64,000 nt of DNA from Lederbergia lenta NBRC 16444 (GCF_001591545.1 NZ_BCVC01000013.1:1-64000); one strand, 5' to 3'; shown: positions 35,487 to 45,951, counted from the stretch's first letter. Made by a program: numbers and translations. The notes: a model not told the origin generated them from the sequence alone.

Positions 35487-36680
35487 ATGTTTGATTCTAT
35501 CGAAAAAGCAATAGAAGATCTAAAAGCAGGAAAAGTGATCATCGTCACTGACGATGAAAATCGCGAAAATGAAGGAGACTTTGTTGTACTTGCTGAAAAA
35601 GCGACACCAGAAGTGATTAACTTTATGGCGAAAGAAGGACGCGGACTAATTTGTGTACCAATAACGGAAAACAAAGCAACACAACTAAACTTGTCAATGA
35701 TGACTGGTGAAAATACAGACTCCCACGGCACTGCATTCACAGTAAGTGTAGATCATATATCTACCCATACAGGCATTAGCGCATTCGAGCGATCGGAAAC
35801 AGTCATGCAAATCATCTCAAAAGAGGCAGTACCCGCTAATTTTAAAAGACCTGGGCATATTTTTCCATTAATCGCAAACGAGGGTGGGGTTCTGAAAAGA
35901 GCTGGCCATACAGAAGCTGCTGTAGACTTGGCAAAAATGTGCGGAACTGAACCAGCAGGTGTCATTTGTGAAATTCTGAAAGAAGATGGAACAATGGCAA
36001 GAGTTCCCGATTTGAAAGCAATAGCTAATAAATATAATTTAACTATGATTACCATAAAAGATTTGATTCTTTACAAAGGTACGCAGGAAATGCTTGTAAA
36101 TCGTGAAACAGAAATTTCGCTTCCGACTGAATATGGCGATTTCAAGGTAGTAGCTTATTCAAACCGTTTGGATGATAAAGAGCATCTTGCACTAGTTAAA
36201 GGTGAATTAACTTCTAATACCCCTGTCATGGTGCGAATGCATTCAGAATGCCTAACAGGAGATGTGTTCGGTTCTTGTCGTTGTGATTGCGGTCCGCAAC
36301 TCGAAGCAGCGTTGAGACGAATGGAGCAAGAAGGGAGCGGTGTTCTTTTATACTTGCGTCAAGAAGGCCGAGGTATTGGCTTGATAAATAAATTAAAGGC
36401 ATACAAGCTCCAAGAAGAGGGATATGATACGGTTCAAGCAAATGAGAAACTTGGCTTTGCAGCAGATTTGCGTGACTTCACAATTGGCGCGCAAATGTTA
36501 AAGGAGCTTGGCGTCAAGAAGATTCGTTTACTAACGAATAACCCGCGCAAAATTGCTAGCTTGGATGAAAGTGGCCTTGAAGTTGTAGAGCGGCTTCCGC
36601 TAGAATTTACACCGAAAAAAGAAAACAAGCGATATTTAAAAGTAAAAGCGGAAAAATTAGGCCATATGTTGACATTATGA
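35487..36680 (+). CDS. ribBA: Bifunctional DHBP synthase / GTP cyclohydrolase II (RibBA)
   Basis: This enzyme provides both precursors of riboflavin: 3,4-dihydroxy-2-butanone 4-phosphate from ribulose 5-phosphate (N-terminal half, with [13 protein letters not shown] near residues 19-31) and diamino-pyrimidinone from GTP (C-terminal half). The cyclohydrolase zinc cysteines lie in [20 protein letters not shown] (about 252-271), and RQEGRGIGL is nearby. The length of 397 aa is standard. GAGGTG lies 6 nt before ATG 35487, which overrides the upstream ATG at 35451. Confidence 0.97.
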   Translation: MFDSIEKAIEDLKAGKVIIVTDDENRENEGDFVVLAEKATPEVINFMAKEGRGLICVPITENKATQLNLSMMTGENTDSHGTAFTVSVDHISTHTGISAFERSETVMQIISKEAVPANFKRPGHIFPLIANEGGVLKRAGHTEAAVDLAKMCGTEPAGVICEILKEDGTMARVPDLKAIANKYNLTMITIKDLILYKGTQEMLVNRETEISLPTEYGDFKVVAYSNRLDDKEHLALVKGELTSNTPVMVRMHSECLTGDVFGSCRCDCGPQLEAALRRMEQEGSGVLLYLRQEGRGIGLINKLKAYKLQEEGYDTVQANEKLGFAADLRDFTIGAQMLKELGVKKIRLLTNNPRKIASLDESGLEVVERLPLEFTPKKENKRYLKVKAEKLGHMLTL

Positions 36681-36695
36681 GAGGGGAAAAATGAA

Positions 36696-37163
36696 ATGAA
36701 TCATATTTATGAAGGAAATCTAGTAGGTACAGATTTAAAAGTAGGAATTGTGGTTGCACGGTTTAATGAATTTATTACAGGTAAATTATTGTCAGGTGCG
36801 CTTGATGCTCTTAAGCGCCATGGTGTATCTGAGGAGGATATTTCTGTTGCTTGGGTACCAGGAGCCTTTGAAATTCCATTAACAGCAAAGAAAATGGCAG
36901 AATTGAATAAATATGATGCAGTGATTACACTTGGTACGGTAATTCGTGGGGCGACACCACATTTTGATTATGTTTGCAATGAAGCAGCAAAAGGTGTAGC
37001 GAATGTAGGAATGCAGTCAGGGATACCAGTAATCTTTGGTGTGCTAACAACAGATACGATTGAACAAGCCATTGAGCGAGCAGGTACAAAAGCTGGAAAC
37101 AAGGGCTGGGATGCCGCTGTTGGTGCAATTGAAATGGCGAATCTATATCGCTTGATGAAATAA
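36696..37163 (+). CDS. ribH: 6,7-dimethyl-8-ribityllumazine synthase RibH
   Basis: RibH condenses the products of RibBA/RibD to lumazine and forms a 60-subunit shell around riboflavin synthase in Bacillus. The 155-aa protein has VARFNEFIT, the phosphate-binding loop [13 protein letters not shown], and the catalytic segment [20 protein letters not shown] with its His near residue 89. It lies 15 nt after ribBA and ends the operon. Confidence 0.97.
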   Translation: MNHIYEGNLVGTDLKVGIVVARFNEFITGKLLSGALDALKRHGVSEEDISVAWVPGAFEIPLTAKKMAELNKYDAVITLGTVIRGATPHFDYVCNEAAKGVANVGMQSGIPVIFGVLTTDTIEQAIERAGTKAGNKGWDAAVGAIEMANLYRLMK

Positions 37164-37172
37164 ATTTAAGGA

Positions 37173-37196
37173 GCTAGGTGCAGTTGCGCACCTAGC
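37173..37196. terminator. Hairpin between ribH and topB
   Basis: GCTAGGTGC (37173-37181) pairs with GCACCTAGC (37188-37196). Neither side has a strong T-run, but it is the only terminator-like structure between these convergent genes. Confidence 0.55.
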
Positions 37197-37206
37197 CCTA
37201 TTAGTA

Positions 37207-39300
37207 TTATTCCTTTTCTTTCATCGCTGCTTTTAATGCATCAGCTAAACTGTTTCCGAATGATTCTTCACTAGAATATTTTTTTAGTAGTTGCTTTTCC
37301 TCTCTTTTCGAAACAGCTTTTTTCTGTTTCTCGGCTTTTTCTACAAGATTGCAACGTCGACATTGAAAATACATCCCCGCTTTTCCGTTATGCATTTCCA
37401 TTTTTTTGCGGCATTGTGGACAGCGTTTATTTGATAGCTTGGGATCTTTTCGTCTGCGGAAATTACAATCTCTATTAGAGCAAACTAATACACGTCCATC
37501 GCGTCCTTTTATTTCTTTCATTAATGAAGAGCATTCAGGACACTTGGAACCTGTAATATTATGAGCTTTATAAGCTTTATTACTCTTTTTAACTTCAGAG
37601 ACAAGTTCTTTGGTCTGTTTGCGGATATTTTGTAAAAACTCTTTAGATTGCCCTTTACCGCGTGCAATCTTTTCGAGCTCATTTTCCCATTTTGCTGTTA
37701 ATTCTGGAGACTTCAATTCTTTATTGACAAGTTCGATTAACTGCTTTCCTTTCGGAGTAGGATGAAGTCTGTTATTTTGTCTATCGATAGACTCTGAGCT
37801 GAGTAGTTTTTCAATAATATCAGCTCTTGTTGCAGGTGTACCAAGTCCGTATTTTTCCATACGAGCTAATAAATCTGATTCATTGAATCTTTGTGGAGGC
37901 TCTGTCATCTTTTTATCAATCTTAGCTTGATTAACAGTAAAGGTTTGACCTGGCTTCATATTAGACAAGCGTTGTAATTGGTGATCCTCATTTTCACTTT
38001 TGCCAGTAACGCTTTTAAAACCTGAATCGATCACAATAGACTCTTGTGAAGAAAAATTTTCACCTGCTACATCAAAAGTTACATGGATCGTTTCATATTT
38101 AAAAATTGGATAAAACAATGCGAGAAAGCGGCGAACAATAATATCGTACAGCTTCCGTTCATCCGGAGATAAATCATTTAGTCTTGGTCGTTCATCTGTT
38201 GGAATAATTGCATGGTGATCTGAGACTTTTTCATTGTTAAATACTCTTTTCGCTAATACTTTTCCTTTTTGTCTAAGAGCCGGTTGCACTTCGTCTTTGT
38301 ATACAGATTGTAAGGCATCAATACGATCAAGCATTGTGTTTTCCATATCGGTTGTTAAATATCGTGAATCAGTGCGTGGGTATGTGACAAGTTTATGTTG
38401 CTCATACAAGCCTTGTAACACATTTGATGTTTTCTTCGCTGAAAAACCGAAACGTCGATTTGCATCTCTCTGAAGTTCAGTTAAATCATAAGGAAGTGGC
38501 TGTTGTTCACTTTTTTCTTTACTATTTGCCGTTTTTACTTTTGCCTGCTTATTTTGTATTTTATCTAATATAGTTTTCGCTTTTTGTTCATCAAAGATTC
38601 TTTTTTCCCCATGATGATCCCAAGAAGCTGAAAGTAAGCCAATTTTAGCCTGAATTGTCCAGTAGTCTTTAGGTACAAAAGACTGGATTTCCTTTTCTCT
38701 ATCCAAAATCATTGCCAAACTCGGTGTTTGTACACGGCCAGCTGATAGTGGATCATCATATTTAGTTGTCAGTGCTCTTGTCACATTTAAACCGATAAGC
38801 CAGTCAGCTTCTGCTCTACATACTGCGGATTCATAAAGTGAGTCATATTGCTTTGCAGGCTTTAGGTTTTTGAACCCATCTTTAATTGCGCGATCCGTTT
38901 GTGAGGAGATCCAAAGACGCTGTACAGGCTTTTTCCAATGAATCTTCTCAAGAATCCAACGAGCGACCAATTCACCTTCGCGACCTGCATCTGTTGCGAT
39001 AATAAATTCATTAATATCCTTACGCTTAGAAAGTCTTTCAATCCCTTTAAACTGTGCAGTTGTTTGTTTAATAAGTTTTAGGCCCATCTTATCTGGAATA
39101 ATGGGTAAATCCTCCATTTTCCATGTTTTAAATTGTGGATCATAATCTTCGGGCATTTTTAATTCGACTAAATGACCAAGAGCCCAAGTAACTATGTATT
39201 TCGGTCCTTCAATATACTGTTTTTGTTTATTTGTACAGCCGAGCACACGCGCAAGATCGCGGGCAACACTCGGCTTTTCCGCAAGAACAAGTGATTTCAT
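37207..39300 (-). CDS. topB: DNA topoisomerase III TopB
   Basis: TopB is a type IA topoisomerase that decatenates single-stranded and recombining DNA. The 697-aa protein starts with the TOPRIM domain (LVLAEKPSVARDLARVLG, then ATDAGREGELVARWIL with the acidic metal site). The nucleophile Tyr is in LVTYPRTDSRYL at about residue 310. The gate region MEKYGLGTPATRADIIEKL lies near residue 480. The C-terminus has two zinc-ribbon segments (CPECSSLMKE with CSNRDC, and CPQCRKKMEM with CRRC) and a charged tail. AAGGGAG lies before the ATG. Confidence 0.95.
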   Translation of the reverse strand: MKSLVLAEKPSVARDLARVLGCTNKQKQYIEGPKYIVTWALGHLVELKMPEDYDPQFKTWKMEDLPIIPDKMGLKLIKQTTAQFKGIERLSKRKDINEFIIATDAGREGELVARWILEKIHWKKPVQRLWISSQTDRAIKDGFKNLKPAKQYDSLYESAVCRAEADWLIGLNVTRALTTKYDDPLSAGRVQTPSLAMILDREKEIQSFVPKDYWTIQAKIGLLSASWDHHGEKRIFDEQKAKTILDKIQNKQAKVKTANSKEKSEQQPLPYDLTELQRDANRRFGFSAKKTSNVLQGLYEQHKLVTYPRTDSRYLTTDMENTMLDRIDALQSVYKDEVQPALRQKGKVLAKRVFNNEKVSDHHAIIPTDERPRLNDLSPDERKLYDIIVRRFLALFYPIFKYETIHVTFDVAGENFSSQESIVIDSGFKSVTGKSENEDHQLQRLSNMKPGQTFTVNQAKIDKKMTEPPQRFNESDLLARMEKYGLGTPATRADIIEKLLSSESIDRQNNRLHPTPKGKQLIELVNKELKSPELTAKWENELEKIARGKGQSKEFLQNIRKQTKELVSEVKKSNKAYKAHNITGSKCPECSSLMKEIKGRDGRVLVCSNRDCNFRRRKDPKLSNKRCPQCRKKMEMHNGKAGMYFQCRRCNLVEKAEKQKKAVSKREEKQLLKKYSSEESFGNSLADALKAAMKEKE

Positions 39301-39455
39301 TTAAGAGACTCCCTTCAAAACAACACGTATCTATCGTTAAGTATAACGAAAAGAGATTACATAGTAAAAAAGAAACAACTTACACCCTTTTTATTTTTGT
39401 AAATTTCGCCAAAAAAAAAGACCTCCATTTTATTCTGTATAAAATGAGATCCTTG

Positions 39456-39887
39456 CTAATATGTGAAATTCAAAGTTCCTTCCAAATCTTTTACATTTAC
39501 CGCAATCGTGTCACACACTTCTTGGTATTTAGCCCATTTCTCTATATCATCTATACTTGTTTTCAATGGAGCGGGTATGTTCCATTGTACTAGCTTGTTT
39601 TTGAAACGGGACGGAAGAGGTGGTACAGGGTCATTTTGAAAATCATAAATAGCAATGATACATGAAGCTTTTTCCAACAAAACATTATTAAGTTGCTGAG
39701 TAGGTTTAGTAGTGAGGTCAATATTAACTTCCTGCATAGCTTTAATGCTAAGCGGATCTCTCATTACACCGTCCCAACTACTGCTTATAAAGCTCCAGTT
39801 AGCAAGTTTTGATTTCTCTGCCCAAGCTTCTGCGATAACACTTCGATTGTGATGCGGGGAAAGGAAATACAATAAATTATTTGTCAT
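39456..39887 (-). CDS. ArsC/LMW-phosphatase-fold protein lacking catalytic cysteines
   Basis: The 143-aa product aligns from end to end with thioredoxin-coupled arsenate reductase: LYFL...RSVIAEAWA, DPLSIKAMQEVNIDL, LLEKASCIIAIYDF, PPLPSRFKNKLVQWNIPAP, EKWAKYQEVCDTIA. The P-loop, normally CxxNxCRS, is SPHHNRS here and one residue shorter. The two resolving cysteines (normally in CGDxxxxCP) are replaced by YDFQNDPVP. It therefore cannot act as an arsenate reductase or a phosphatase by the known mechanism. It lies 54 nt after an orphan histidine kinase on the same strand, so a binding or regulatory role is possible. AAAGGA lies 10 nt before the ATG. Confidence 0.75.
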   Translation of the reverse strand: MTNNLLYFLSPHHNRSVIAEAWAEKSKLANWSFISSSWDGVMRDPLSIKAMQEVNIDLTTKPTQQLNNVLLEKASCIIAIYDFQNDPVPPLPSRFKNKLVQWNIPAPLKTSIDDIEKWAKYQEVCDTIAVNVKDLEGTLNFTY

Positions 39888-39941
39888 ATCTTTGAGGTCC
39901 TTTCCATTGATGTAGTCCTTTATATATACCCCCTGTTGCCA

Positions 39942-41096
39942 TTAATTACTCCTTAAACAATTATTTTCAGGATTTTTAATGGAAGGTAAAATAATTTTAA
40001 AGGTAGTTAGATTTGAATCTGACTGGCATAGAATTCTCCCTCCATGTTTTTCAATAATTTGTTTTGAAATATATAATCCTAGACCCGTCCCCTTTTTCTT
40101 TGTTGTCATAAATGGTTCGAAAATATTTTGTATAACGCTTTCGGGAATCTTTGGTCCTGTATTAGATAAAGCTAAAATAACATTATCGTCTTCCTGATAT
40201 CCTTTTATATAGATAACTGAACCCGAGGCTTGTTCAGACACTACCTCAATTGCGTTAAAAATAATATTGATAATTACTTGTCTAACTTCTTCCACTTTTC
40301 CACGGATATATAAATTCTTCTCGAGATCGCTTTCCAATTCTACATTGACTTCTAACAATCGTGGGTAAATAAATGTAGCAATTTGTTCAAGTAATTCATT
40401 TAAAGTAAATATAGAAATATCTATTTCCGCTATTTCATTTTTTGAAAGTAATAAAAATTGTGTAATTTGGAATTTTAGTTGATCAAGTTCATTAAGTATA
40501 AGTTCTATATATGGAAGCTTAGGGTTCTCAGCATGCAATAATTGGATGAATCCATTTACAACGGTTAGTGGATTTCTAAACTCATGGACAAAACTAGCAG
40601 TCATTTGACCTAAGAGATAAAGCCTATCTTCATGCACGTTATAAGAAGAATGATTATTTACCTCCATTTCTTTAGTATTCGTAGAGGAAAAATATGTCAT
40701 GATATGATGTAAGTATAGATCAATTACTCTAAATAATAAGTAAATATGAGGTTGAAAATTCCTCATGTTAGTAGGATGATCTGATAACTCGTAGAAAATT
40801 TCAGTTTTCGCTATATTTATATTATAAATAAACGATTCAATATTTGAATGTTGTTTAATTTTGGATTGGGCTGTCGTATTTGCAAAGTCTTTTATAAACC
40901 AGTCTCTTTCTTGATCAGAATGAGTATATGCTATCTCCACTAAAGTGAATATTATTTCCCCATATTGTTCAAAAGATGTATGAAGAGTATGATCTGCTTC
41001 TGCAGGAATAATAATTTTTTCTTTCCATCTCGATAATATGATACCTTTTTGTTCCATTAAAAAAGATAATACATCACCGGTTAAATGATCCAACAA
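39942..41096 (-). CDS. Orphan sensor histidine kinase (sporulation-kinase type)
   Basis: The 384-aa protein without membrane helices has an all-helical N-terminal domain (residues 1 to about 140, RsbRD/sensor-like, with FLMEQKGIILSRWKEKIIIP). It is followed by a HisKA domain with the phosphorylated His171 in SFVHEFRNPLTVVNGFIQLL and a HATPase domain (IINIIFNAIEVV, then TTKKKGTGLGLYISKQIIEK). No response regulator is nearby. Such kinases in Bacillus often feed the Spo0F phosphorelay, which is inference here. I choose TTG 41096 because GGGGG lies 7 nt before it; the ATG triplet at 41120-41112 has no binding site. The ArsC-like gene follows. Confidence 0.85.
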   Translation of the reverse strand: MLDHLTGDVLSFLMEQKGIILSRWKEKIIIPAEADHTLHTSFEQYGEIIFTLVEIAYTHSDQERDWFIKDFANTTAQSKIKQHSNIESFIYNINIAKTEIFYELSDHPTNMRNFQPHIYLLFRVIDLYLHHIMTYFSSTNTKEMEVNNHSSYNVHEDRLYLLGQMTASFVHEFRNPLTVVNGFIQLLHAENPKLPYIELILNELDQLKFQITQFLLLSKNEIAEIDISIFTLNELLEQIATFIYPRLLEVNVELESDLEKNLYIRGKVEEVRQVIINIIFNAIEVVSEQASGSVIYIKGYQEDDNVILALSNTGPKIPESVIQNIFEPFMTTKKKGTGLGLYISKQIIEKHGGRILCQSDSNLTTFKIILPSIKNPENNCLRSN

Positions 41097-41120
41097 ATTA
41101 ATTCCCCCGCCCATCATCAT

Positions 41121-41501
41121 AATAATAATACCAAACTATACCTTAATATCTAGGTATTGTAATTTTTATGTTACTATATATAATTTACAATGTCTGCGAA
41201 TTTATAGAACTTACAAAAGTAAATTTTAATAAACAGTCATTTAGTAGTAGGTACACTTTGAGTTTGACAAAAATACTGAATTATACCTATACAATAAACG
41301 CGAAAATTCGACTATAATAGGAAATATATTCTATATGCTTTAAATCTATGAAATTTTAACAATACAAAGAATAATTAAATTACTTTCTGTAGTAAAATTC
41401 TAGCATGTCCTGTAGAACAACATCAAGATATGTATATAAAAGGACTGTTTTGCTAGGGAGTTAAGCCATGTCATATAAATATGTGTAACGGGGTGATGTA
41501 A
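41121..41501. other. Divergent promoter region
   Basis: This region lies between the kinase gene and a small gene. TTGACA near 41266 with TATACAAT-like sequence about 20 bp later, and a TATAAT near 41312 preceded by TTCGAC, are promoter candidates for the plus strand. Nothing else is recognisable. Confidence 0.35.
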
Positions 41502-41690
41502 ATGGATAATGAAACAGAGAAAAAACATGCAAAACATCCAGTTATTCGTAAATGTATGCAGCATCTAGAGGTTATAGAAGCTAATGATAAAACGAAACAA
41601 ATAGTGTATATGTACATGAAAACAATGGATGATGAAATAATTGCTTTAAAAGAGAAGAATGAACAAGTTAATAGGTCGGAAAAATTGTAA
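41502..41690 (+). CDS. Small charged protein, unknown function
   Basis: This 62-aa soluble, probably helical protein (MDNETEKKHAKHPVIRKCMQ, then YMKTMDDEIIALKEKNEQVN) has alternating charges typical of a coiled coil. GGGGTGAT lies 6 nt before the ATG and a clear terminator follows, so expression is likely. I do not recognise the family. Confidence 0.65.
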   Translation: MDNETEKKHAKHPVIRKCMQHLEVIEANDKTKQIVYMYMKTMDDEIIALKEKNEQVNRSEKL

Positions 41691-41691
41691 A

Positions 41692-41724
41692 AAAACAGCT
41701 GATATTGCCTCAGTTGTTTTTTTT
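41692..41724 (+). terminator. Terminator of the small gene
   Basis: AAAACAGCTGA (41692-41702) pairs with TCAGTTGTTTT (41710-41720) through one G-U pair, followed by T's. Confidence 0.88.
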
Positions 41725-41885
41725 GTTGTATATTATGTGATAGTGACGGTGAAATTCTTACTTTGGCGTAAAAACATCGTATAATAGGTATATAGCGAGG
41801 GAAGGAATTAGGAATATATAGATAAAAATTCTATTTAAAGTAAATGATATAGAAATGGATCTATTTGGTGAAAGTGAGGAAAATG

Positions 41886-43967
41886 ATGGAATTTATTCGT
41901 AAAATAAAAAAATATATTAGTAAATTTTGGAAGAGAGCGCATATAAATCAAATATTAATATTAAGTTTAGCGATAGGATTCTTAGCATTTCTTGCTTATT
42001 TTGCTTATTTAGCAAGCGCAGCAAATGTCGAAACATTAAAACAGGGATTAGCTACATCTACGACTATTTACGATAAAGATGGGGATGAAGCAAGTAAAAT
42101 ATCTGCCAATCGGACGGAGGGTGTCTCCATTGATACTATGCCCGATCATCTAAAAAATGCAGTTATCGCCATTGAAGATCATCGTTTCGAGAAGCATAGG
42201 GGATTTGATGTCAAAGGGATATCTAGGGCTTTTTTCTTGAACTTAAAGGCTGGGAAAATCAAGGCTGGTGGAAGTACGATTACACAACAATTAACTAAAA
42301 CAGCTTTGTTATCTCCAGAACGCACATATAAAAGGAAGTTAGAAGAGGTATTTTTAGCTATCGAAATGGAAAAGAAATTTACAAAAGATGAAATCTTAGA
42401 AATGTATTTAAATCAAGTTTATTTCGGTAGTGGTGCTTGGGGAGTGCAGAATGCTTCCAGGAAGTACTTCGGGAAAGATGTCGACTATTTAACACTAAGT
42501 GAAGCAGCGATGATGGCAGGAATTATCAATCGTCCTTCCGCGCTGGATCCGTATAAAAACTTTGAAGGGGCGGTCAAGCGTCGAAATACTGTACTTGGTC
42601 AGATGAAGAAGTTTGAGATGATTACTGAACAACAGTATGAAGAGGCTGTCCAACAAACAATTGTTTTAAAAGATAGCGGTGGAGATCCGTTAAAAGGAAA
42701 ATATCCTTATTATGTAGATGCCATTATGAATGAGGCTATTAATCTTTACGGTTTAACACAAGATGAGATTTTAACAAGAGGTTATAAAATTTACACGCAA
42801 ATGGATCAAAATTTGCAATCATCAATGGAAAAAGTATATGAAAATAATTCCTTATTTCCGGATAGTTGGGATGGCACTTTAGTACAAAGCGGATCTATCC
42901 TGCTAGACCCCGCGACAGGTGGCATTAGAGCACTTATTGGAGGAAGGGGAGAGCATACTTTCCGCAGTTATAATAGAGCAACCCAATTAACTACCCAACC
43001 AGGATCAGTAATGAAGCCTTTAGCAGTTTATACAGTTGCATTAGAGGAAGGGTATAAACCTGAATCGAAACTTAAAGATGAGTCAGACCTCTCGTTTGGT
43101 GATTATAAACCAAGGAACTATAATGGGCAGTATTTAGGAGAAGTTCCGATGTATGAAGCGATAGAGAACTCAATAAATGTACCAGCAGTATGGTTATTAA
43201 ATGAAATTGGCTTAGATAAATCCTTTAATAAATTGAAGAAATTTGGACTTCCAGTAACGGAAGAAGATAAAAATTTAAGTTTAGCATTAGGAGGTACAAC
43301 TAGCGGTTTTTCACCAAAACAAATGGCGGAGGCTTATGCTGTATTTGCAAATGGTGGAGAAAGAATAGAAAGCCATATTATTACAAAAATTGTTGGACCA
43401 ACAGGCAATATAGTTGCTGAAGTCGCACCTAAAAAGGTACGAGTTACGGATCGAAAAACAGCGGAACAAATGACCGCAATGCTTTTAAATGTAGTAGACT
43501 CTGGAACGGGTAGAAATGCGAAGATAAGCGGTCAAAAAGTTGCTGGAAAAACAGGATCCACCCAACTACCTTATGCAGATATAACAGATGGCACAAAAGA
43601 TCAATGGTTCGTTGGTTATACACCAAATCTAGTTGGCGCGGTATGGCTTGGTTATGATTATACAGATCGAGAACATTATCTAAAAGGGAGAAGTGGTGAC
43701 ACAGTCGTTCCCATTTTTCGATCGATTATGGAACAAGCTGTAAAATATGTAGAGCCTGTTGACTTCACGACACCGTCTATCAACGAAAAACTAGAAGAAG
43801 AAAAGAAAAAGAAAGAAGGCTCGTTATTAGAGAAAATTAATAAATTCGATGAGAAAATGATAGAAGAGGCAGAGAAGTGGAAAGAAAAATTTGAAAAAGG
43901 CAAAGGAAACTTAAAAAAGTTTGAAGGAAAACTAAAAGAAACATATAAAAAAATTCGAGGGGAATGA
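41886..43967 (+). CDS. Class A penicillin-binding protein (PBP1A family)
   Basis: This 693-aa bifunctional peptidoglycan synthase has one N-terminal membrane helix (ILILSLAIGFLAFLAYFAYL, about 23-42). The GT51 glycosyltransferase has its catalytic Glu in AVIAIEDHRFEKHRGFD and GGSTITQQLTKTALLSPERT. The transpeptidase motifs are SxxK in QPGSVMKPL (about 370), SxN in ENSINVP (about 425) and KTG in AGKTGSTQ (about 555). The tail is Lys/Glu-rich and possibly coiled (KLEEEKKKKEGSLLEKINKF). GAGGA lies 5 nt before ATG 41886. It is similar to B. subtilis PbpF, but that assignment is not certain. Confidence 0.92.
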   Translation: MEFIRKIKKYISKFWKRAHINQILILSLAIGFLAFLAYFAYLASAANVETLKQGLATSTTIYDKDGDEASKISANRTEGVSIDTMPDHLKNAVIAIEDHRFEKHRGFDVKGISRAFFLNLKAGKIKAGGSTITQQLTKTALLSPERTYKRKLEEVFLAIEMEKKFTKDEILEMYLNQVYFGSGAWGVQNASRKYFGKDVDYLTLSEAAMMAGIINRPSALDPYKNFEGAVKRRNTVLGQMKKFEMITEQQYEEAVQQTIVLKDSGGDPLKGKYPYYVDAIMNEAINLYGLTQDEILTRGYKIYTQMDQNLQSSMEKVYENNSLFPDSWDGTLVQSGSILLDPATGGIRALIGGRGEHTFRSYNRATQLTTQPGSVMKPLAVYTVALEEGYKPESKLKDESDLSFGDYKPRNYNGQYLGEVPMYEAIENSINVPAVWLLNEIGLDKSFNKLKKFGLPVTEEDKNLSLALGGTTSGFSPKQMAEAYAVFANGGERIESHIITKIVGPTGNIVAEVAPKKVRVTDRKTAEQMTAMLLNVVDSGTGRNAKISGQKVAGKTGSTQLPYADITDGTKDQWFVGYTPNLVGAVWLGYDYTDREHYLKGRSGDTVVPIFRSIMEQAVKYVEPVDFTTPSINEKLEEEKKKKEGSLLEKINKFDEKMIEEAEKWKEKFEKGKGNLKKFEGKLKETYKKIRGE

Positions 43968-44006
43968 AAAAGGAACTTGGCATTTTTGTGCCAAGTTTCT
44001 TTTTTC
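43968..44006 (+). terminator. Terminator of the PBP gene
   Basis: GAACTTGGCA (43973-43982) pairs with TGCCAAGTTT (43989-43998), extended by A/T pairs on both sides and a T-run. Confidence 0.9.
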
Positions 44007-44254
44007 ATTCTAATATATGTTATTTTGGTCGATGCAGAAGGTATGAAAACTCTTGAAGTTTCATCTGCTGCTCACTCTGCGGAAAAGGAGTATCCGAGAA
44101 AGAAATTCAGCCACTACGTTTTTTTATTATAAAGCAACAAGATTTACGAAAAAATTCTTCTTTTAAAAAACTAACCAAAGAGATTAGATGAAATATATTG
44201 AGTTATATGAGAAAATAGAAATGGTAAGATGAAGTGAATAGGAGGTCCATACAT

Positions 44255-45637
44255 ATGGGATACCGTATTGAGAGGGACACAATCGGAGAAATAAAAGTGC
44301 AAGAGGATAAATATTGGGGTGCACAAACACAAAGAAGTAAAGAAAATTTTAAAATTGGTAATGAGAAAATGCCATTGGAAGTTATTCAAGCTTTTGCACA
44401 TTTAAAGAAAGCGGCTGCATTTGCAAATAATCAATTAGGAAAGCTATCTGATGCGAAGAAATCTGCAATATCGCAAGCTTGTGATGAAGTATTAGAAGGG
44501 AAATTTAATGATCATTTCCCGCTCGTTGTATGGCAAACAGGAAGTGGAACCCAATCAAATATGAACGTGAATGAAGTAGTGGCACGTCGTGCTAATGAAC
44601 TTCTAAAAGATCAAGGATCTGAAGAGAAAATTCATCCAAATGACGATATTAATATGTCTCAAAGTTCTAATGATACATTTCCTACAGCAATGCATGTGTC
44701 AGCATATGAGGAAATATACAAGCGCTTACTTCCAGCTTTAGGTCAACTTAAACAAACATTATTAGTAAAAGAAAAGGCTTATATGGATATCATTAAAATC
44801 GGTCGAACACATTTGCAAGATGCGACACCGGTTACATTAGGCCAAGAAATTAGCGGTTGGAGAGCAATGCTTGAAAAAAGCGAGAAAATGATAAAAGAGA
44901 GCGCAGAACATCTGTTAAACCTTGCAATTGGTGGGACTGCAGTTGGTACTGGTATTAATGCCGATCCAACATTTGGCGATAAGGTTGCTAGTGAAATTGG
45001 TAAGCAAACAGGGTATAGATTTGTCTCATCAGACAATAAATTTCATGCGCTTACAAGCCATGATGAAATTGTATATGTTCATGGCGCTATCAAAGGACTT
45101 GCTGCTGATTTGACTAAAATCGCCAATGATGTGCGATGGCTTGCTAGTGGTCCAAGAAGTGGAATCGGCGAGATTTCCATTCCGGCAAATGAACCAGGTA
45201 GTTCAATTATGCCTGGAAAGGTGAATCCAACGCAAAGCGAAGCGCTCACCATGGTTGCAGTACAAGTTTTTGGTAATGATGCAGCGATAGGTTTTGCAGC
45301 AAGCCAAGGGAACTTTGAGTTAAATGTATATAAACCTGTTATTATTTATAACTTTCTACAATCTGTACACTTGCTTGCTGATAGCATGCTTTCCTTTGAT
45401 GAGAAATGTGTACAAGGACTTGAGCCAAATAAAGAAGTGATTGCAGAAAATGTAAATCGCTCACTTATGCTCGTGACAGCATTGAATCCACATATTGGCT
45501 ATGAAAAAGCTGCAGAGATAGCTAAGCTTGCATTTAATGATGGTTCTACATTAAAAGAAGCAGCAATAAAAACCGGCTATTTAACAGAAGAGCAATATGA
45601 TGAATGGATTGATCCGAGCAAAATGGTGAATTTGTAA
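44255..45637 (+). CDS. fumC: Class II fumarate hydratase
   Basis: This iron-independent fumarase of the citric acid cycle (fumarate to L-malate) is a homotetramer. The 460-aa protein has the class II signatures [11 protein letters not shown] (about 133-143) and [16 protein letters not shown] (about 318), plus [18 protein letters not shown] lies 8 nt before ATG 44255, preferred over the ATG at 44234. In B. subtilis the gene is called citG/fumC and lies elsewhere, so its place here differs. Confidence 0.96.
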   Translation: MGYRIERDTIGEIKVQEDKYWGAQTQRSKENFKIGNEKMPLEVIQAFAHLKKAAAFANNQLGKLSDAKKSAISQACDEVLEGKFNDHFPLVVWQTGSGTQSNMNVNEVVARRANELLKDQGSEEKIHPNDDINMSQSSNDTFPTAMHVSAYEEIYKRLLPALGQLKQTLLVKEKAYMDIIKIGRTHLQDATPVTLGQEISGWRAMLEKSEKMIKESAEHLLNLAIGGTAVGTGINADPTFGDKVASEIGKQTGYRFVSSDNKFHALTSHDEIVYVHGAIKGLAADLTKIANDVRWLASGPRSGIGEISIPANEPGSSIMPGKVNPTQSEALTMVAVQVFGNDAAIGFAASQGNFELNVYKPVIIYNFLQSVHLLADSMLSFDEKCVQGLEPNKEVIAENVNRSLMLVTALNPHIGYEKAAEIAKLAFNDGSTLKEAAIKTGYLTEEQYDEWIDPSKMVNL

Positions 45638-45668
45638 AAAAATGAGTATGAACATCGAGCTTTAAAAC

Positions 45669-45705
45669 AGCCCCCACTTGCAAGAGTGGGGGCTTAGCCA
45701 TTTTA
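45669..45705. terminator. Terminator between fumC and the SASP gene
   Basis: AGCCCCCACT (45669-45678) pairs with AGTGGGGGCT (45685-45694), loop TGCAAG. T-rich sequence follows on both strands. Confidence 0.85.
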
Positions 45706-45715
45706 TTTAATTGTC

Positions 45716-45919
45716 TTATTGAGAATATCCACCAAGTTGTTGTTCAGCCATTTGAACTAAACGTTTTGTGATTTCTCCACCGACAGATCCGTTAGCGCGA
45801 GATGTAGTTTCCGCACCAAGGTTTACACCAAATTCCGTTGCGATTTCATATTTCATTTGGTCAATCGCTTGTTGAGCACCTGGAGCTACAAGTTGGTTAG
45901 AGTTACTGTTGTTTGGCAT
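45716..45919 (-). CDS. sspB: Alpha/beta-type small acid-soluble spore protein (SspB type)
   Basis: This 67-aa DNA-binding protein coats spore DNA in the A-like form and protects it. The two family motifs are present: the GPR protease site [20 protein letters not shown] (EFG near residues 28-30) and [20 protein letters not shown] lies 10 nt before the ATG. The gene is read from a SigG promoter at 46032-46061 through a leader of about 105 nt that contains a predicted three-way junction. Confidence 0.96.
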   Translation of the reverse strand: MPNNSNSNQLVAPGAQQAIDQMKYEIATEFGVNLGAETTSRANGSVGGEITKRLVQMAEQQLGGYSQ

Positions 45920-45951
45920 TGTGTGTCATCTCCTTGTTGTGTATTGTAATG

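Noticed and set aside
44041-44125. GC-richer stretch between the PBP gene and fumC as another repeat copy
   Set aside because: No shared start or end with the repeat family could be aligned by eye.
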